This document shows positions 18,904 to 27,195 of a stretch of DNA of 64,000 bases, one piece after another (within the stretch, counting starts at the first letter, position 1; each line of letters starts with the position of its first letter). Below the pieces are notes generated by a model, which saw nothing but the letters and a program-made list of their open reading frames with translations, was not told the origin of the DNA and did no database searches. The position numbers were made by a program, and so were the translations under genes. This DNA is from an uncultured Pseudodesulfovibrio sp. (lineage in GTDB: Bacteria > Desulfobacterota > Desulfovibrionia > Desulfovibrionales > Desulfovibrionaceae). The stretch spans positions 1,684,001 through 1,748,000 of the forward strand of contig NZ_OY761823.1 in assembly GCF_963664965.1 (NCBI RefSeq). The letters are read 5' to 3'.

Positions 18904-19379
18904 TCGGTAAAGAGAGTCGGGTAAAAGGTTGCTGAACTGTGCTTGCCTGCCTGATAGGAAAGGTGCGGATCAACAATGATCCGTTCCCGCATGGCCGAAC
19001 GGCCAAGCAGCATGCGAAATTTCATCTGGTCGCGGTTGGTCAGGGTCAGGTCGATAGCCCATTGTTGTCCCGCGATTACCAATGTGGTTCTCACCACATA
19101 TCTGTTTTGGCTCTGGCCGCTGGAGCTTTTTACCTGCCTTTTGTCGATGAGCTTGGCTTTGCAGGGAACGGATATGTCGTGCCGTCCCTGCAACGGGTGT
19201 ATGTTGAAGCGGACAAAACGCTCCCCGTCGCGTTCGAAGGGATCGATGTCAAAGGCGTGGATCGCCGAAGTGGCTGCCCCAGTATCGGCTTTTATCTTGA
19301 TGCCGGGAATGCGAAAATCGGGCAGCGAGACCCACTCCCGCCACCCGATGATCATTTTCGGTTGCTTGTGAGTGTTCAA
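18900..19379 (-). CDS. rimB: RimB-like retropepsin-fold protease
   Basis: This 159-residue protein carries the aspartic-protease-like motif [13 protein letters not shown] near residue 30 and [15 protein letters not shown] near residue 130, the signature of the small retropepsin-like proteins annotated as ATP-dependent zinc proteases. In Pseudomonas, RimB works with RimK to trim S6 poly-glutamate tails. The four-base overlap with rimK supports the same assignment here. The symbol rests on that context. Confidence 0.8.
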   Translation of the reverse strand: MNTHKQPKMIIGWREWVSLPDFRIPGIKIKADTGAATSAIHAFDIDPFERDGERFVRFNIHPLQGRHDISVPCKAKLIDKRQVKSSSGQSQNRYVVRTTLVIAGQQWAIDLTLTNRDQMKFRMLLGRSAMRERIIVDPHLSYQAGKHSSATFYPTLFTE

Positions 19380-19434
19380 AGTTTGCTCCTATGTGGTGTC
19401 CGACGAGTGGCGTATGGACTGAGCACGAAATGAG

Positions 19435-19459
19435 AAGGTCGTTCTGAAAGAGCGGCCTT
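19435..19459 (-). terminator. Hairpin after the small-gene operon
   Basis: An 11-bp stem with two G-U pairs (19435-19445 with 19449-19459) and a 3-base loop lies 30 bases after the 90-residue gene stop. No T-run follows, so it is a weak candidate. Confidence 0.4.
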
Positions 19460-19488
19460 GCAATAGAAGTTGCGTGGACATGGTCCTG

Positions 19489-19761
19489 CTACCAGGCATC
19501 GTCGCCCTCGTAGTCTATTCCGTCCTCAAGAGTGTAGCTCCGCACCTTGATACGAAGTTCGTCGTCGGCTTCCGTGATGATGCCTTCGGCTGTGATCCAT
19601 CTGTCGATGTGTTCCACAAGTGTTTCGCTGTGCTCATTGTTTTCGATGACGAATTCTTCTTCCCCGTCCACAAGGAGGATGAGGCTGGAAACGGTTTCGT
19701 TGTTCCAGTCGGAGGGAACGACCTGTCCGTAGAGAGCGTCTTCGTAAATGTCCGTAGCCAT
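19489..19761 (-). CDS. Acidic 90-residue protein, paralogue of the product of 20869-21141
   Basis: The protein starts MATDIYEDALYGQVVPSDWN and is strongly acidic, without signal or membrane segment. The central pattern G-x-VVP-x-W ... hydrophobic strand ... EEEFVIENNEHSETL ... TAEGIITE ... LRIKVRSY suggests a small beta-barrel (OB-like) fold. It aligns end to end with the other 90-residue protein of this cluster, so the two are paralogues. The start at 19761 has GGAGA; upstream codons overlap the acetyltransferase gene. Function is unknown. Confidence 0.65.
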   Translation of the reverse strand: MATDIYEDALYGQVVPSDWNNETVSSLILLVDGEEEFVIENNEHSETLVEHIDRWITAEGIITEADDELRIKVRSYTLEDGIDYEGDDAW

Positions 19762-19774
19762 GATTTCTCCGTGG

Positions 19775-20338
19775 TTATTGATACTGTGGCTCAATGTTTT
19801 CGCATTCGATGTTGTACCGGTAAATGACTCCACCTTCGGTGGGGATGAAATGTTTGAGAAAACGGTACTCCATGACATAGTCATTCGCTTCGTAGAAAAG
19901 GCGTGCTCCTTCGAAAGCCCGGTCGTCCCCGGTTTCGAGGTAAATTCTTTTCCCGCCTTCGGCAGTGATCTGCCGAGTCATTTCCGCTACCAATGCCGAA
20001 CCGATTCCGAGCCGCTGAAATTCAGGGGCCACAGCTATGCCGTAGAGTTCATAGTTGCCTTCCCAGTTGAGAACCGGGCCGAAACAGATAAAGCCAACCA
20101 GCTTTTCGGCACCGGACGTGTTGATTGCCGCCCTGAGAAAGACATGCGATTCGTTGCCGTCTCCGTATGCGCTGTCCCAAGCCATGTCTTCGGCAGACAT
20201 CATGAGGTCAGAAGAAAACAAACCGCTTGCCGCTGCCAGATTCAGAACGTCCTCGACATGATCGGGCTTGATGCCCGAAAGAATGCGGACTTCCTGGATA
20301 TCTTCCTTGAGCGGTAGCTCATTGGTTGTCATGTCCAT
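19775..20338 (-). CDS. GNAT family N-acetyltransferase
   Basis: This 187-residue protein has the acetyl-CoA site VAPEFQRLGIGSALVAEM (~105) and the C-terminal YLETGDDRAFEGARLFYEAND (~140), typical of RimI-like GNAT enzymes. The start is placed at 20338, six bases after AAGGA; ATGs at 20344 and 20332 are alternatives. It is third in a four-gene run whose other members are small proteins of unknown function, so the substrate may be one of them, but that is only a guess. Confidence 0.78.
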   Translation of the reverse strand: MDMTTNELPLKEDIQEVRILSGIKPDHVEDVLNLAAASGLFSSDLMMSAEDMAWDSAYGDGNESHVFLRAAINTSGAEKLVGFICFGPVLNWEGNYELYGIAVAPEFQRLGIGSALVAEMTRQITAEGGKRIYLETGDDRAFEGARLFYEANDYVMEYRFLKHFIPTEGGVIYRYNIECENIEPQYQ

Positions 20339-20340
20339 CG

Positions 20341-20868
20341 TCATTCCTTGATCGTGTTCGTGTAGAGAGAACGGCATGCGACAACCGACAGAGAAACAGT
20401 GTCGTATTCGAGCTGCCGCATGCCATATGTGCCTCGTTGGCGGAGGCCCACGAGATGCAGCAACGGCATGGCAACACCGGGGGATTCCATGGTGCTTCCT
20501 TGAATGCCCTTTCTGCAACGTTTCAAACAGAAGGCACCGCGCCCCCTGTTTTTGCCAACAAGGTCTTCGTCTGGATATTCATCGGCGATAATCGTGATTG
20601 TTTCGACCTTGATCGTGGGCATTTCATTTGAGATGCCAATTTCGCCGAAGGCTTCACAAATCTTTCCTTCGTAAACGGGGGTGTCCACGCCGAGGAGGAT
20701 GAAATCCCGCACGCCATCATTGATGATCAGGCCATGCCCTGAGCTGACCACCAGCCCCCTGACGTTCGCGGGAGAGTCGAAACGTTCCCCGGCGTGGACA
20801 TGCAACGCAAAAGTCACCAAAAGCGTTGTCGAAAAAAGAGCGATAGAGATGGGCTTGAATTTGAGCAT
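20341..20868 (-). CDS. Exported protein of unknown function
   Basis: This 175-residue protein has a clear signal peptide (KPISIALFSTTLLVTFALHVHAGE). The mature N-terminal part (VRGLVVSSGHGLIINDG ... FILLGVDTPVYEGK) is beta-rich and resembles, loosely, the strands of the two 90-residue neighbours. The C-terminal ~75 residues (from GKNRGRGAF) are basic and less convincing; a frameshift there cannot be excluded. It abuts the upstream gene with no spacer and overlaps the GNAT start. Confidence 0.6.
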   Translation of the reverse strand: MLKFKPISIALFSTTLLVTFALHVHAGERFDSPANVRGLVVSSGHGLIINDGVRDFILLGVDTPVYEGKICEAFGEIGISNEMPTIKVETITIIADEYPDEDLVGKNRGRGAFCLKRCRKGIQGSTMESPGVAMPLLHLVGLRQRGTYGMRQLEYDTVSLSVVACRSLYTNTIKE

Positions 20869-21141
20869 TTATCTTCCCATCTCGTTGATCAGTTTGATCT
20901 TCTCAATGAAAATGGACTCCCCGCCATCATTCTCTCTGACAAGCCCGGTGAAAAGGGCTTCCTGTTGCTCGAGAGTTCGCAAGATGGGGAAATTTTCCAG
21001 ATTCTCCACTCTGACTTCTCTTTCATCACGACACGCGACAAGAACTCCGGTTACCTGAAACCGTTCGTTCCATTGGGCGGGCACAACCATTCCACGAATG
21101 GTCTTCCTGCAATTATTATGGGGTATGGAGGCTTGCTTCAT
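20869..21141 (-). CDS. 90-residue hypothetical protein, first gene after a candidate sigma-54 promoter
   Basis: The protein begins MKQASIPHNNCRKTIRGMVVPAQWN and shares the layout of the 19489-19761 product (G-MVVP-x-W, a variable strand, then EVRVENLENFPIL, LFTGLVRE, IFIEKIKLI). The length is identical. A TTG-initiated extension of four codons exists; I prefer the ATG at 21141, which has GAG seven bases upstream. The function is unknown; a small beta-barrel fold is a guess from the strand pattern. Confidence 0.6.
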   Translation of the reverse strand: MKQASIPHNNCRKTIRGMVVPAQWNERFQVTGVLVACRDEREVRVENLENFPILRTLEQQEALFTGLVRENDGGESIFIEKIKLINEMGR

Positions 21142-21173
21142 GTCGTTTCTCAATCAAAAGTCGAGAAACAATG

Positions 21174-21190
21174 AAGCATGGAGTGTGCCA
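21174..21190 (-). promoter_or_regulatory. Candidate sigma-54 promoter of the small-gene operon
   Basis: On the minus strand TGGCAC (-24, 21190-21185) is perfect, and GG-N10-GC spacing leads to ATGCT (-12), one mismatch from TTGCT. It lies 33 bases upstream of the ATG at 21141 and directly downstream of an NtrC-family activator gene. Confidence 0.6.
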
Positions 21191-21205
21191 GAGTTGTATC
21201 TATCT

Positions 21206-21223
21206 AGTATAATTGAATATACT
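21206..21223. promoter_or_regulatory. Palindrome upstream of the sigma-54 promoter (possible enhancer site)
   Basis: AGTATA (21206-21211) and TATACT (21218-21223) are perfect arms around ATTGAA. The site lies just upstream of the -24 element, between it and the activator gene. Confidence 0.35.
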
Positions 21224-21408
21224 GAAAACACTAAAGGTAAAAAAGGAACTTTGAATTCTTATCTTGGAAAAAATGCATGTTGAATTGCTTCGAATGAAGC
21301 CCTTCAGGCCCTTTTTGTTTTTTTCATCGCCGATTATTAGTGCGTAAAAACAGTCGTTTAAGTTGTAAAAAGAATTTTGAGTTCCGTATTTGGTGCATAA
21401 GAGAACTG

Positions 21409-22806
21409 CTAGTTCTTGTTTTTGTAGTCCTTTCGATTGAGTCCGTGGCGATTCATGAGCTTGTTGAGTTGCCGAGTCGTCACTCCGGCCTTTTCGGCAG
21501 TTGTCTTGATAACTCCGTTGCATTGCTCAAGAAGACTTGAAAGATATTGCTTTTCAAATTTGTCCACAGTGAGTTGACGTGCTTCTTTGAGCGGCAGGCT
21601 CGTCTTGACCGGAGAAGTCACCACTTCCCCTTGCGTGTCCATCATGTCCGGGGGGAAGCTTTCCGAGTGGAGAACCTCTTCGGTTTCGAGGATGCAGGCG
21701 CGTTCGATGACATTCTCCAGCTCGCGCACATTACCCGGCCATTCGTATCCCAGCAGCGTGTCCAGAACGTGAGGGTGGATGCCTTTGATCTCCGTGTTGA
21801 GCAGGCCGTTAAACTGTCTGATGAATCCTTCCGACAGCCGTGGAATATCTTCCGGGCGTTCCCGCAGGGGGGGGATTCGAACAGGAAAGACGTTGAAGCG
21901 GTAGAACAGGTCGCGCCGGAACTTTCCTTCTTCACACAATTCTTTCATGTCTTCGTTGGTGGCGGCGATGATTCGGACATCAACCGGAATGTCGTTTTCT
22001 CCGCCAACTCGCTGGATCACTCGCTCTTGAATGACGTTGAGCAGCTTTACCTGCACGGACTGGCTGACCGTGCCGATTTCGTCCAAAAAGATGGTGCCGC
22101 CGTGGGCCAATTCGAATTTGCCCAGCTTGCGGCGCACGGCCCCGGTGAAGGCTCCTTTTTCATGTCCGAAGAGTTCGCTTTCAACGAGAGTGTCCGGAAT
22201 GGCTCCGCAGTGGACACTGATAAACGGCATATTCTTGCGATTGCTGTGGGCGTGGATCAATTTGGCGATCAGGCTTTTGCCTGTGCCCGTCTCTCCCGTG
22301 AGGAGAACGGTTGTGCGAGTTCCCGCCACCTGCCTGATCTTTACGAAGACATCCCGCATGGCCTTGCTGCGCGTGTCCACGTACTCAAGCGAATCCTCAT
22401 TCCAGAATTGTCCGCGCAGGTAATCCAGCTCTGATTGAAGCACGTCGGATTCGCGAACCTTTTCGACGACGAGATCAAGTTCCTCTTTCTCGATCGGATG
22501 CGTGAGGTAGTCGAAGGCCCCGGCCTTGACGGCGTCGACAGCGGCCCCGGTGTGTTCTTCATCGGCCATGACAACGATTGCGGCAGAAGGATAATGCGTC
22601 CACAGTCCATCAAGAGCTTTCCCGATGGATTTGTTTTTAGCCAGCAGGGACTCCACGTCCACAAAGAGCGTGTCCACTTCCCGGTCATCATCGATCTCGG
22701 AAGCGCTGGTCGTTGTCTCCGTCTGGTTTCGCTCATCCAGATCAAGCAGGTCTCCGATTTCTTCAGAGCGATTTCCATCGCGTGTAATGACGATCATTTT
22801 TCTCAT
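21409..22806 (-). CDS. Sigma-54-dependent activator with degenerate receiver domain
   Basis: This 465-residue protein has a receiver-like domain (1-120), an AAA+ domain (~150-385) and a Fis-type helix-turn-helix (VIKTTAEKAGVTTRQLNKLM, ~435). The AAA+ part has Walker A GETGTGKS, the sigma-54 contact loop GAFTGA, Walker B GGTIFLDEIG and the arginine-finger region. The receiver lacks the usual N-terminal acidic pair (MIVITRDGN), has Ala for Ser/Thr in VVMADEE and THP where KP is normal, though Asp in LFVDVES remains. Phosphorylation-independent control is likely. The start at 22806 has GAGGAG. Its probable target is the sigma-54 promoter 220 bases downstream. Confidence 0.87.
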   Translation of the reverse strand: MRKMIVITRDGNRSEEIGDLLDLDERNQTETTTSASEIDDDREVDTLFVDVESLLAKNKSIGKALDGLWTHYPSAAIVVMADEEHTGAAVDAVKAGAFDYLTHPIEKEELDLVVEKVRESDVLQSELDYLRGQFWNEDSLEYVDTRSKAMRDVFVKIRQVAGTRTTVLLTGETGTGKSLIAKLIHAHSNRKNMPFISVHCGAIPDTLVESELFGHEKGAFTGAVRRKLGKFELAHGGTIFLDEIGTVSQSVQVKLLNVIQERVIQRVGGENDIPVDVRIIAATNEDMKELCEEGKFRRDLFYRFNVFPVRIPPLRERPEDIPRLSEGFIRQFNGLLNTEIKGIHPHVLDTLLGYEWPGNVRELENVIERACILETEEVLHSESFPPDMMDTQGEVVTSPVKTSLPLKEARQLTVDKFEKQYLSSLLEQCNGVIKTTAEKAGVTTRQLNKLMNRHGLNRKDYKNKN

Positions 22807-23252
22807 GGCGGGGTCTCCTCAGACTCTTTTAAAATCAAGTCTCAAAAGGGACAATATAAATATGACTGTTTCATCGAATTCTATGAACCTAACGTAATGC
22901 GTTGTATTTGGAGTGGGGCCTTTTCGTATTCGGTGTATGTTCGTTCAGTTCCCGAAGTCATGTGCAAATGGCTACATTCCCCACTTTCTGCACTCTATGC
23001 ACCGCAAGTCCCGAAGAGGCTTGGCGAAGAATGTGTCCCATTCTATTGGTGGGTTGATTTGCCGTTTGTGTCTGATATCTTAAAGAATGGTATTCAAGAG
23101 TTTTTAAGGCAATTGGTGCTGCCGATCCCTGCGCTAAGCCCCAGAAATCGTCCCCTCAATTCAATGATGGGTAACTTTTTAGTATTCATAAGTCATCCTT
23201 TGAATGATTGAAAAGAGTGCCCCAGATTTGTTCCCCAAAATATAGCAGACAA
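22807..23252. other. Intergenic stretch between the activator gene and the tRNA terminator
   Basis: I see no gene in these ~445 bases. One frame stays open on the plus strand across part of it but has no ribosome site, uses atypical codons and begins inside the activator gene on the other strand. Confidence 0.45.
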
Positions 23253-23286
23253 CAAAAAAAAGGGTCTAGCTTAACGCTAAACCCTT
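23253..23286 (-). terminator. Intrinsic terminator of tRNA-Thr
   Basis: On the minus strand AAGGGTTTAGC pairs with GCTAGACCCTT (one internal mismatch) and is followed by a run of T (plus-strand A, 23253-23260). It lies immediately after the tRNA 3' end. Confidence 0.85.
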
Positions 23287-23295
23287 GATTTCGTT

Positions 23296-23371
<76 letters not shown>

Positions 23372-23612
23372 GAAACGGGAGCTAGTTTTTAAACCAGTGG
23401 CTCGGAGTGGTCAAGGGAAAATGATGCACTTGTTGTGTCGGGGGCGAACTTGTTTGGGGTTTGTGTGTGCGGATGTGGGGCGCGGGGGATATCGGTGGAC
23501 TGTGGCGGGGCGTTTCGGATACAGGACAAAGGGTGGACTTGGGATTGGGGGAAGTGGTTGTCCGCCATGTGGTGCGTTTTGTCTGAGCTGGGAGAGGGCC
23601 GGGAGGGTTTCA

Positions 23613-24338
23613 GTGAACATATCCATTACATATATTCATCATAATTGTTTTGTCATGAAAACCGAAGGCCGGACGTTTCTGTTCGATTATCCGGGTGACG
23701 CGCATTTGCCGGACGGTGGGGAGGCCATGGTTCAGGAGGCGGTTGCCGGAACCGATCTGGCTGTTTTCATTTCGCATAGTCATGAGGATCACTTGAATAA
23801 CGATCTCGTTACCATGGCTTCGACGGCGGATTCGGTGCGGTATGTGCTGTCCGATGATGTTGAGGATATGCGCCCGGAAACCATACCGTCCGGGGCGGAC
23901 GTGCTGATTGTCGAGCCGGACGAGCGGTATGAATTGGGTGGCATGATTGTCGAGACGTTGCTGAGCAACGACCTCGGCGTCGCTTTTATGGTGGAGGACG
24001 GGGATTTTCGTTTCTATTTCGGCGGCGACCTTGCCAAGTGGGTCTGGCCTTCGGCTTCGGAAAAAGAGTCGTCGTTCACCGAGCGTTTTTATCGGCGAGC
24101 CATGGAGCGGGTGCGGGATTTCAAGCCGCATGTGGCGTTTTCCAACGTGGACAGGCGGCTCGACAATCTGGCCGGAGGGGATGAAGCGTGCCGTTTTGCC
24201 GGTGCCGAAGTCTTCGTGCCCATGCATACCTTTGGCCAGACCGATTGGCTTTCCGATTTTCAACGGCTGGTCGGGGATACCAAGTCCAGACTTTTCATTT
24301 ACTCCCGTCCCGGCGAGAAAGGGGAATTCTCCTTCTGA
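23613..24338 (+). CDS. MBL-fold metal-dependent hydrolase
   Basis: This 241-residue protein begins at a GTG (VNISITYIHHNCFVMKTEG) with GGGAGGG seven bases upstream. The frame extends 72 codons further but that part looks non-coding. Metal-site motifs are ISHSHEDHLNND (HxHxDH, ~55) and FYFGGDLAKW (~135), with a late His in VPMHTFG (~210). It belongs to the beta-lactamase-like family of which UlaG-type proteins are members; the substrate is unknown. It stands alone between a tRNA and mscS. Confidence 0.78.
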   Translation: MNISITYIHHNCFVMKTEGRTFLFDYPGDAHLPDGGEAMVQEAVAGTDLAVFISHSHEDHLNNDLVTMASTADSVRYVLSDDVEDMRPETIPSGADVLIVEPDERYELGGMIVETLLSNDLGVAFMVEDGDFRFYFGGDLAKWVWPSASEKESSFTERFYRRAMERVRDFKPHVAFSNVDRRLDNLAGGDEACRFAGAEVFVPMHTFGQTDWLSDFQRLVGDTKSRLFIYSRPGEKGEFSF

Positions 24339-24410
24339 GTTTGCGAAAAACGGCTGTCACTGCTAAACATATTCGACTATCCGGACTCTTTCTCTGATGG
24401 GGGCGTTGTT

Positions 24411-26669
24411 TTGAAGCGATATCTGATGTCTCTGGTTGTTGTTCTGCTTTTCTGCCTGTTTGTCATGCCACAGGCGGCTCCGGCTGTTGCATACTCCGGG
24501 AGCGAAGCCGTCTCCATTCCGGCGGATGCCACACCTGCACAGGTGCAGGAAATCCTTGCGGGCATGAGTGACGAGCAAGTGCGGCGATTGCTTATTTCGG
24601 AATTGCAAAAGGGAGCGTCCCAGTCGCCTTCGGTTGAGGAGCATCAGGGGCTGGCGGGTGCGATTGTCCGGGGAAAAAAGTTTGTCCAACAGGTGCATGA
24701 GCGGTTTTCTCATCTGCTCTCCGGAGCGGCGGAAGCCCCCCGGCTGCTTCCTGTTACCTTGCAGTCTTTGACCGGAAACGGCGCATACCCTCCGGGACAA
24801 CTCGGCCTCGGACTCGGAGCCATCACGCTCATGTGGTTTCTGGCGCGCTGGCTTGTCGGCAGAAGGACAGACAGGCTGCGCGTCCGGATTGAGGATGTGA
24901 GGAGAGGCGCTTCGTTGCCGACGCGGCTTGGCAGACTGTTTGCCCGTGCCGGATTCGATCTGCTCGCCGTGCTGGTCATAACACTCCTGACCCTGATTCC
25001 GTATCTGGTGCTTTTCAATGAACCCGTAACGGGACGGCCCGTGATTTTCGCATGGCTGGGCGCAATGTTCACGGTCGAGCTTGTCCGGCTCGTCGCCCGT
25101 TTCATTCTCGCGCCGAATGTCGGCGTCATTCGTTTTCTTCCGCTGAGCGACGAGACTGCCCGCTATCTCTATAAGTGGGTGCTCCGCCTCGCATGGGTCG
25201 TGGCCTTCGGCATGCTGTTGAGCAGCCTTGTCCGCATGACACGAGGCAGCGAGCTGTTGTTCCTGCTCATTCTTTCCATGACCGGATTCCTTGTTGCCGT
25301 CACCATCAGTCTGGTGGCCCTGTGGAACAAGAACAGGGTGGCTGATGCCATCAGAGAGGGAGCGGATGAGTCTTCGCTGAAATACCAGCTTGCCGGGGCA
25401 TGGCATGTCGCGGTTATCGTGTATTCCATGGGTTTCTGGCTTTTCTGGGTGGTGGCGCTTCTGGTCTTCGGCGAGGAGGCCATGCTGGCCGGTGTCGGGA
25501 CCCTGCTGGTTGTCCCCGGATGTTTTCTTGCCGATTGGGCCACGCAGCGGCTGGTGACATTTGCGGTTGATTTGGCGGCTCCGCGGCCTGTGGAGTCGGA
25601 CGATGATGAGCCGGAAGGTGGTGACGGTGATGAACCCGTCATCTCCAAATTCCAGCGGTTCCTGTCCTCTGGATTCCGCATTCTGATTTTTGCCGCATCA
25701 ACGGCTATTCTGCTGCGGATATGGGGGCTTGATATCCCCGTTGGCAGGGCCACGATCGGCGCGGGGATCGACATCCTGCTGACGCTGGTGCTGGCGTATA
25801 TCTTCTGGGTGTTCATTTCCAATTATATCGAAAGGAAACTGCGGGAGAATCAGCCGGATGGACCGGATGATTCTGGTGAAGGCGGCGGTGGCCCGGGGGG
25901 CGACCGGCTTTCTACTTTGCTGCATCTGGTCAAGAAGTTCATTTTTGCGGCGATCACCGTGATAACGGTCCTGATAGTGCTGTCATCCCTCGGGGTGGAT
26001 ATCGGCCCGCTCATCGCCGGTGCCAGCGTGTTCGGTATCGCCATCGGCTTCGGTGCCCAGACTCTCGTCAAGGACATCATTTCCGGCATTTTCTTTCTCA
26101 TGGATGATGCCTTCCGTGTGGGGGACTATATCGAGGTCGGCAAGGCCATGGGCACGGTCGAGGAAATTTCGGTCCGGTCCTTCAAGCTTCGCCATCATCT
26201 CGGGATGCTGTATACCATCCCGTTCGGCTCCATAAAGGACGTCAAGAACATGTCCCGTGACTGGTCGATCATGAAGCTCAAATACCTTGTGCCGTTCGAC
26301 ACGGATATTCAGCAGGTCAAGAAAATCATCAAGTCCATCAACAAGGAAATCCGGGCCATTCCGGAACTGGATGAAATGATGCTTTCGGATATCAAAAGTC
26401 AGGGCGTCAAGGCCATGGAAGAATACGGCATGCGTATGCGCGTGAAGTTCATGACCAAACCGGGCGGGCAGTTTACCCTGCGTAAGCTCGTTCTCGCCAA
26501 GATGCGTAAGAAGTTCGAGGAGGCGGGAATCGAGTTCGCCAAACCGCGTGTTTCGGTCCATGTGCCGGGTGAGCAGGATTTCACGGAACAGGAAGCGCAG
26601 GCGGCTGCTGCCGCTGGCAGCCTCGTGGACAAAACGGGCAAGGCTCAGGGGACTGAAAAAGGGAAATAG
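24411..26669 (+). CDS. MscS-family mechanosensitive channel with long N-terminal extension
   Basis: This 752-residue protein starts at a TTG giving a signal-like MKRYLMSLVVVLLFCLF; the ATG at 24426 is an alternative. A periplasmic segment (30-130) and about eight membrane helices precede the MscS core: pore helix LIAGASVFGIAIGFGAQTLV (~535), FFLMDDAFRVGDYIEVG and the cytoplasmic beta domain (VEEISVRSFKLRHHLG). An acidic linker (DDDEPEGGDGDE, ~395) lies between helices. The large size resembles MscK/YbdG-type channels that release solutes on hypo-osmotic shock. Confidence 0.85.
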   Translation: MKRYLMSLVVVLLFCLFVMPQAAPAVAYSGSEAVSIPADATPAQVQEILAGMSDEQVRRLLISELQKGASQSPSVEEHQGLAGAIVRGKKFVQQVHERFSHLLSGAAEAPRLLPVTLQSLTGNGAYPPGQLGLGLGAITLMWFLARWLVGRRTDRLRVRIEDVRRGASLPTRLGRLFARAGFDLLAVLVITLLTLIPYLVLFNEPVTGRPVIFAWLGAMFTVELVRLVARFILAPNVGVIRFLPLSDETARYLYKWVLRLAWVVAFGMLLSSLVRMTRGSELLFLLILSMTGFLVAVTISLVALWNKNRVADAIREGADESSLKYQLAGAWHVAVIVYSMGFWLFWVVALLVFGEEAMLAGVGTLLVVPGCFLADWATQRLVTFAVDLAAPRPVESDDDEPEGGDGDEPVISKFQRFLSSGFRILIFAASTAILLRIWGLDIPVGRATIGAGIDILLTLVLAYIFWVFISNYIERKLRENQPDGPDDSGEGGGGPGGDRLSTLLHLVKKFIFAAITVITVLIVLSSLGVDIGPLIAGASVFGIAIGFGAQTLVKDIISGIFFLMDDAFRVGDYIEVGKAMGTVEEISVRSFKLRHHLGMLYTIPFGSIKDVKNMSRDWSIMKLKYLVPFDTDIQQVKKIIKSINKEIRAIPELDEMMLSDIKSQGVKAMEEYGMRMRVKFMTKPGGQFTLRKLVLAKMRKKFEEAGIEFAKPRVSVHVPGEQDFTEQEAQAAAAAGSLVDKTGKAQGTEKGK

Positions 26670-26715
26670 TATTCATTTGTGTTGACCCATTGTGTGCCTC
26701 GGTATATCGAGCGCC

Positions 26716-27090
26716 ATGCCATATACACTTTCATTTGAGGACAGGGACGGTTGGCTTCACGCGTCAACCAGTGGCTCTGTTCGTAATTGTTTCGAATTGT
26801 TTGAAAAAGCGCATTCCATTGTGAGTGCCGCCATGAGCCGGAATATATCTCGCGTACTTGTTGACGACCGTGTTGTTTCCATGCAGATCGACGCGCATGA
26901 TGCCAGCCTTTTGGCAGACAGCATGGAGGACGCCGGTTTGCAGGCGAGAGGGCTTCGCATAGCATGTATTCATGCCCCGGAGTACAGTACGGTTTACAGG
27001 CTGTTTGAAACCAGTCATCAAAGCCGTTCCCTGAATTTTCGTGTTTTCCCCGACAAAGCCGCCGCCCTTGAATGGGTGCTCGCTGATTGA
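26716..27090 (+). CDS. STAS/SpoIIAA-like small protein (tentative)
   Basis: This 124-residue protein starts MPYTLSFEDRDGWLHASTSG. It alternates strands and helices (SRVLVDDRVVSMQID, GLRIACIHAPEYS, FRVFPDKAAALEWV), a pattern seen in SpoIIAA-like proteins of unknown function that often end with a phrase such as AALEWL. No catalytic residues are evident. It stands between mscS and the acyl-CoA synthetase with its own spacing on both sides. Confidence 0.55.
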   Translation: MPYTLSFEDRDGWLHASTSGSVRNCFELFEKAHSIVSAAMSRNISRVLVDDRVVSMQIDAHDASLLADSMEDAGLQARGLRIACIHAPEYSTVYRLFETSHQSRSLNFRVFPDKAAALEWVLAD

Positions 27091-27195
27091 CGGTCCTGCC
27101 GTTTCCGATAGATCGGTTCTTCTCTTGTTCCTTGCGCCGGATCGGGTTACGGTCTCCAAGTCGTTTTCAACCTTTACCAGAACCGGGAGCCGCCC

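Noticed and set aside
22435..23211. 258-codon plus-strand frame overlapping the activator gene and the gap beside it
   Set aside because: Most of it is antisense to the activator; the rest has no ribosome site and odd composition.
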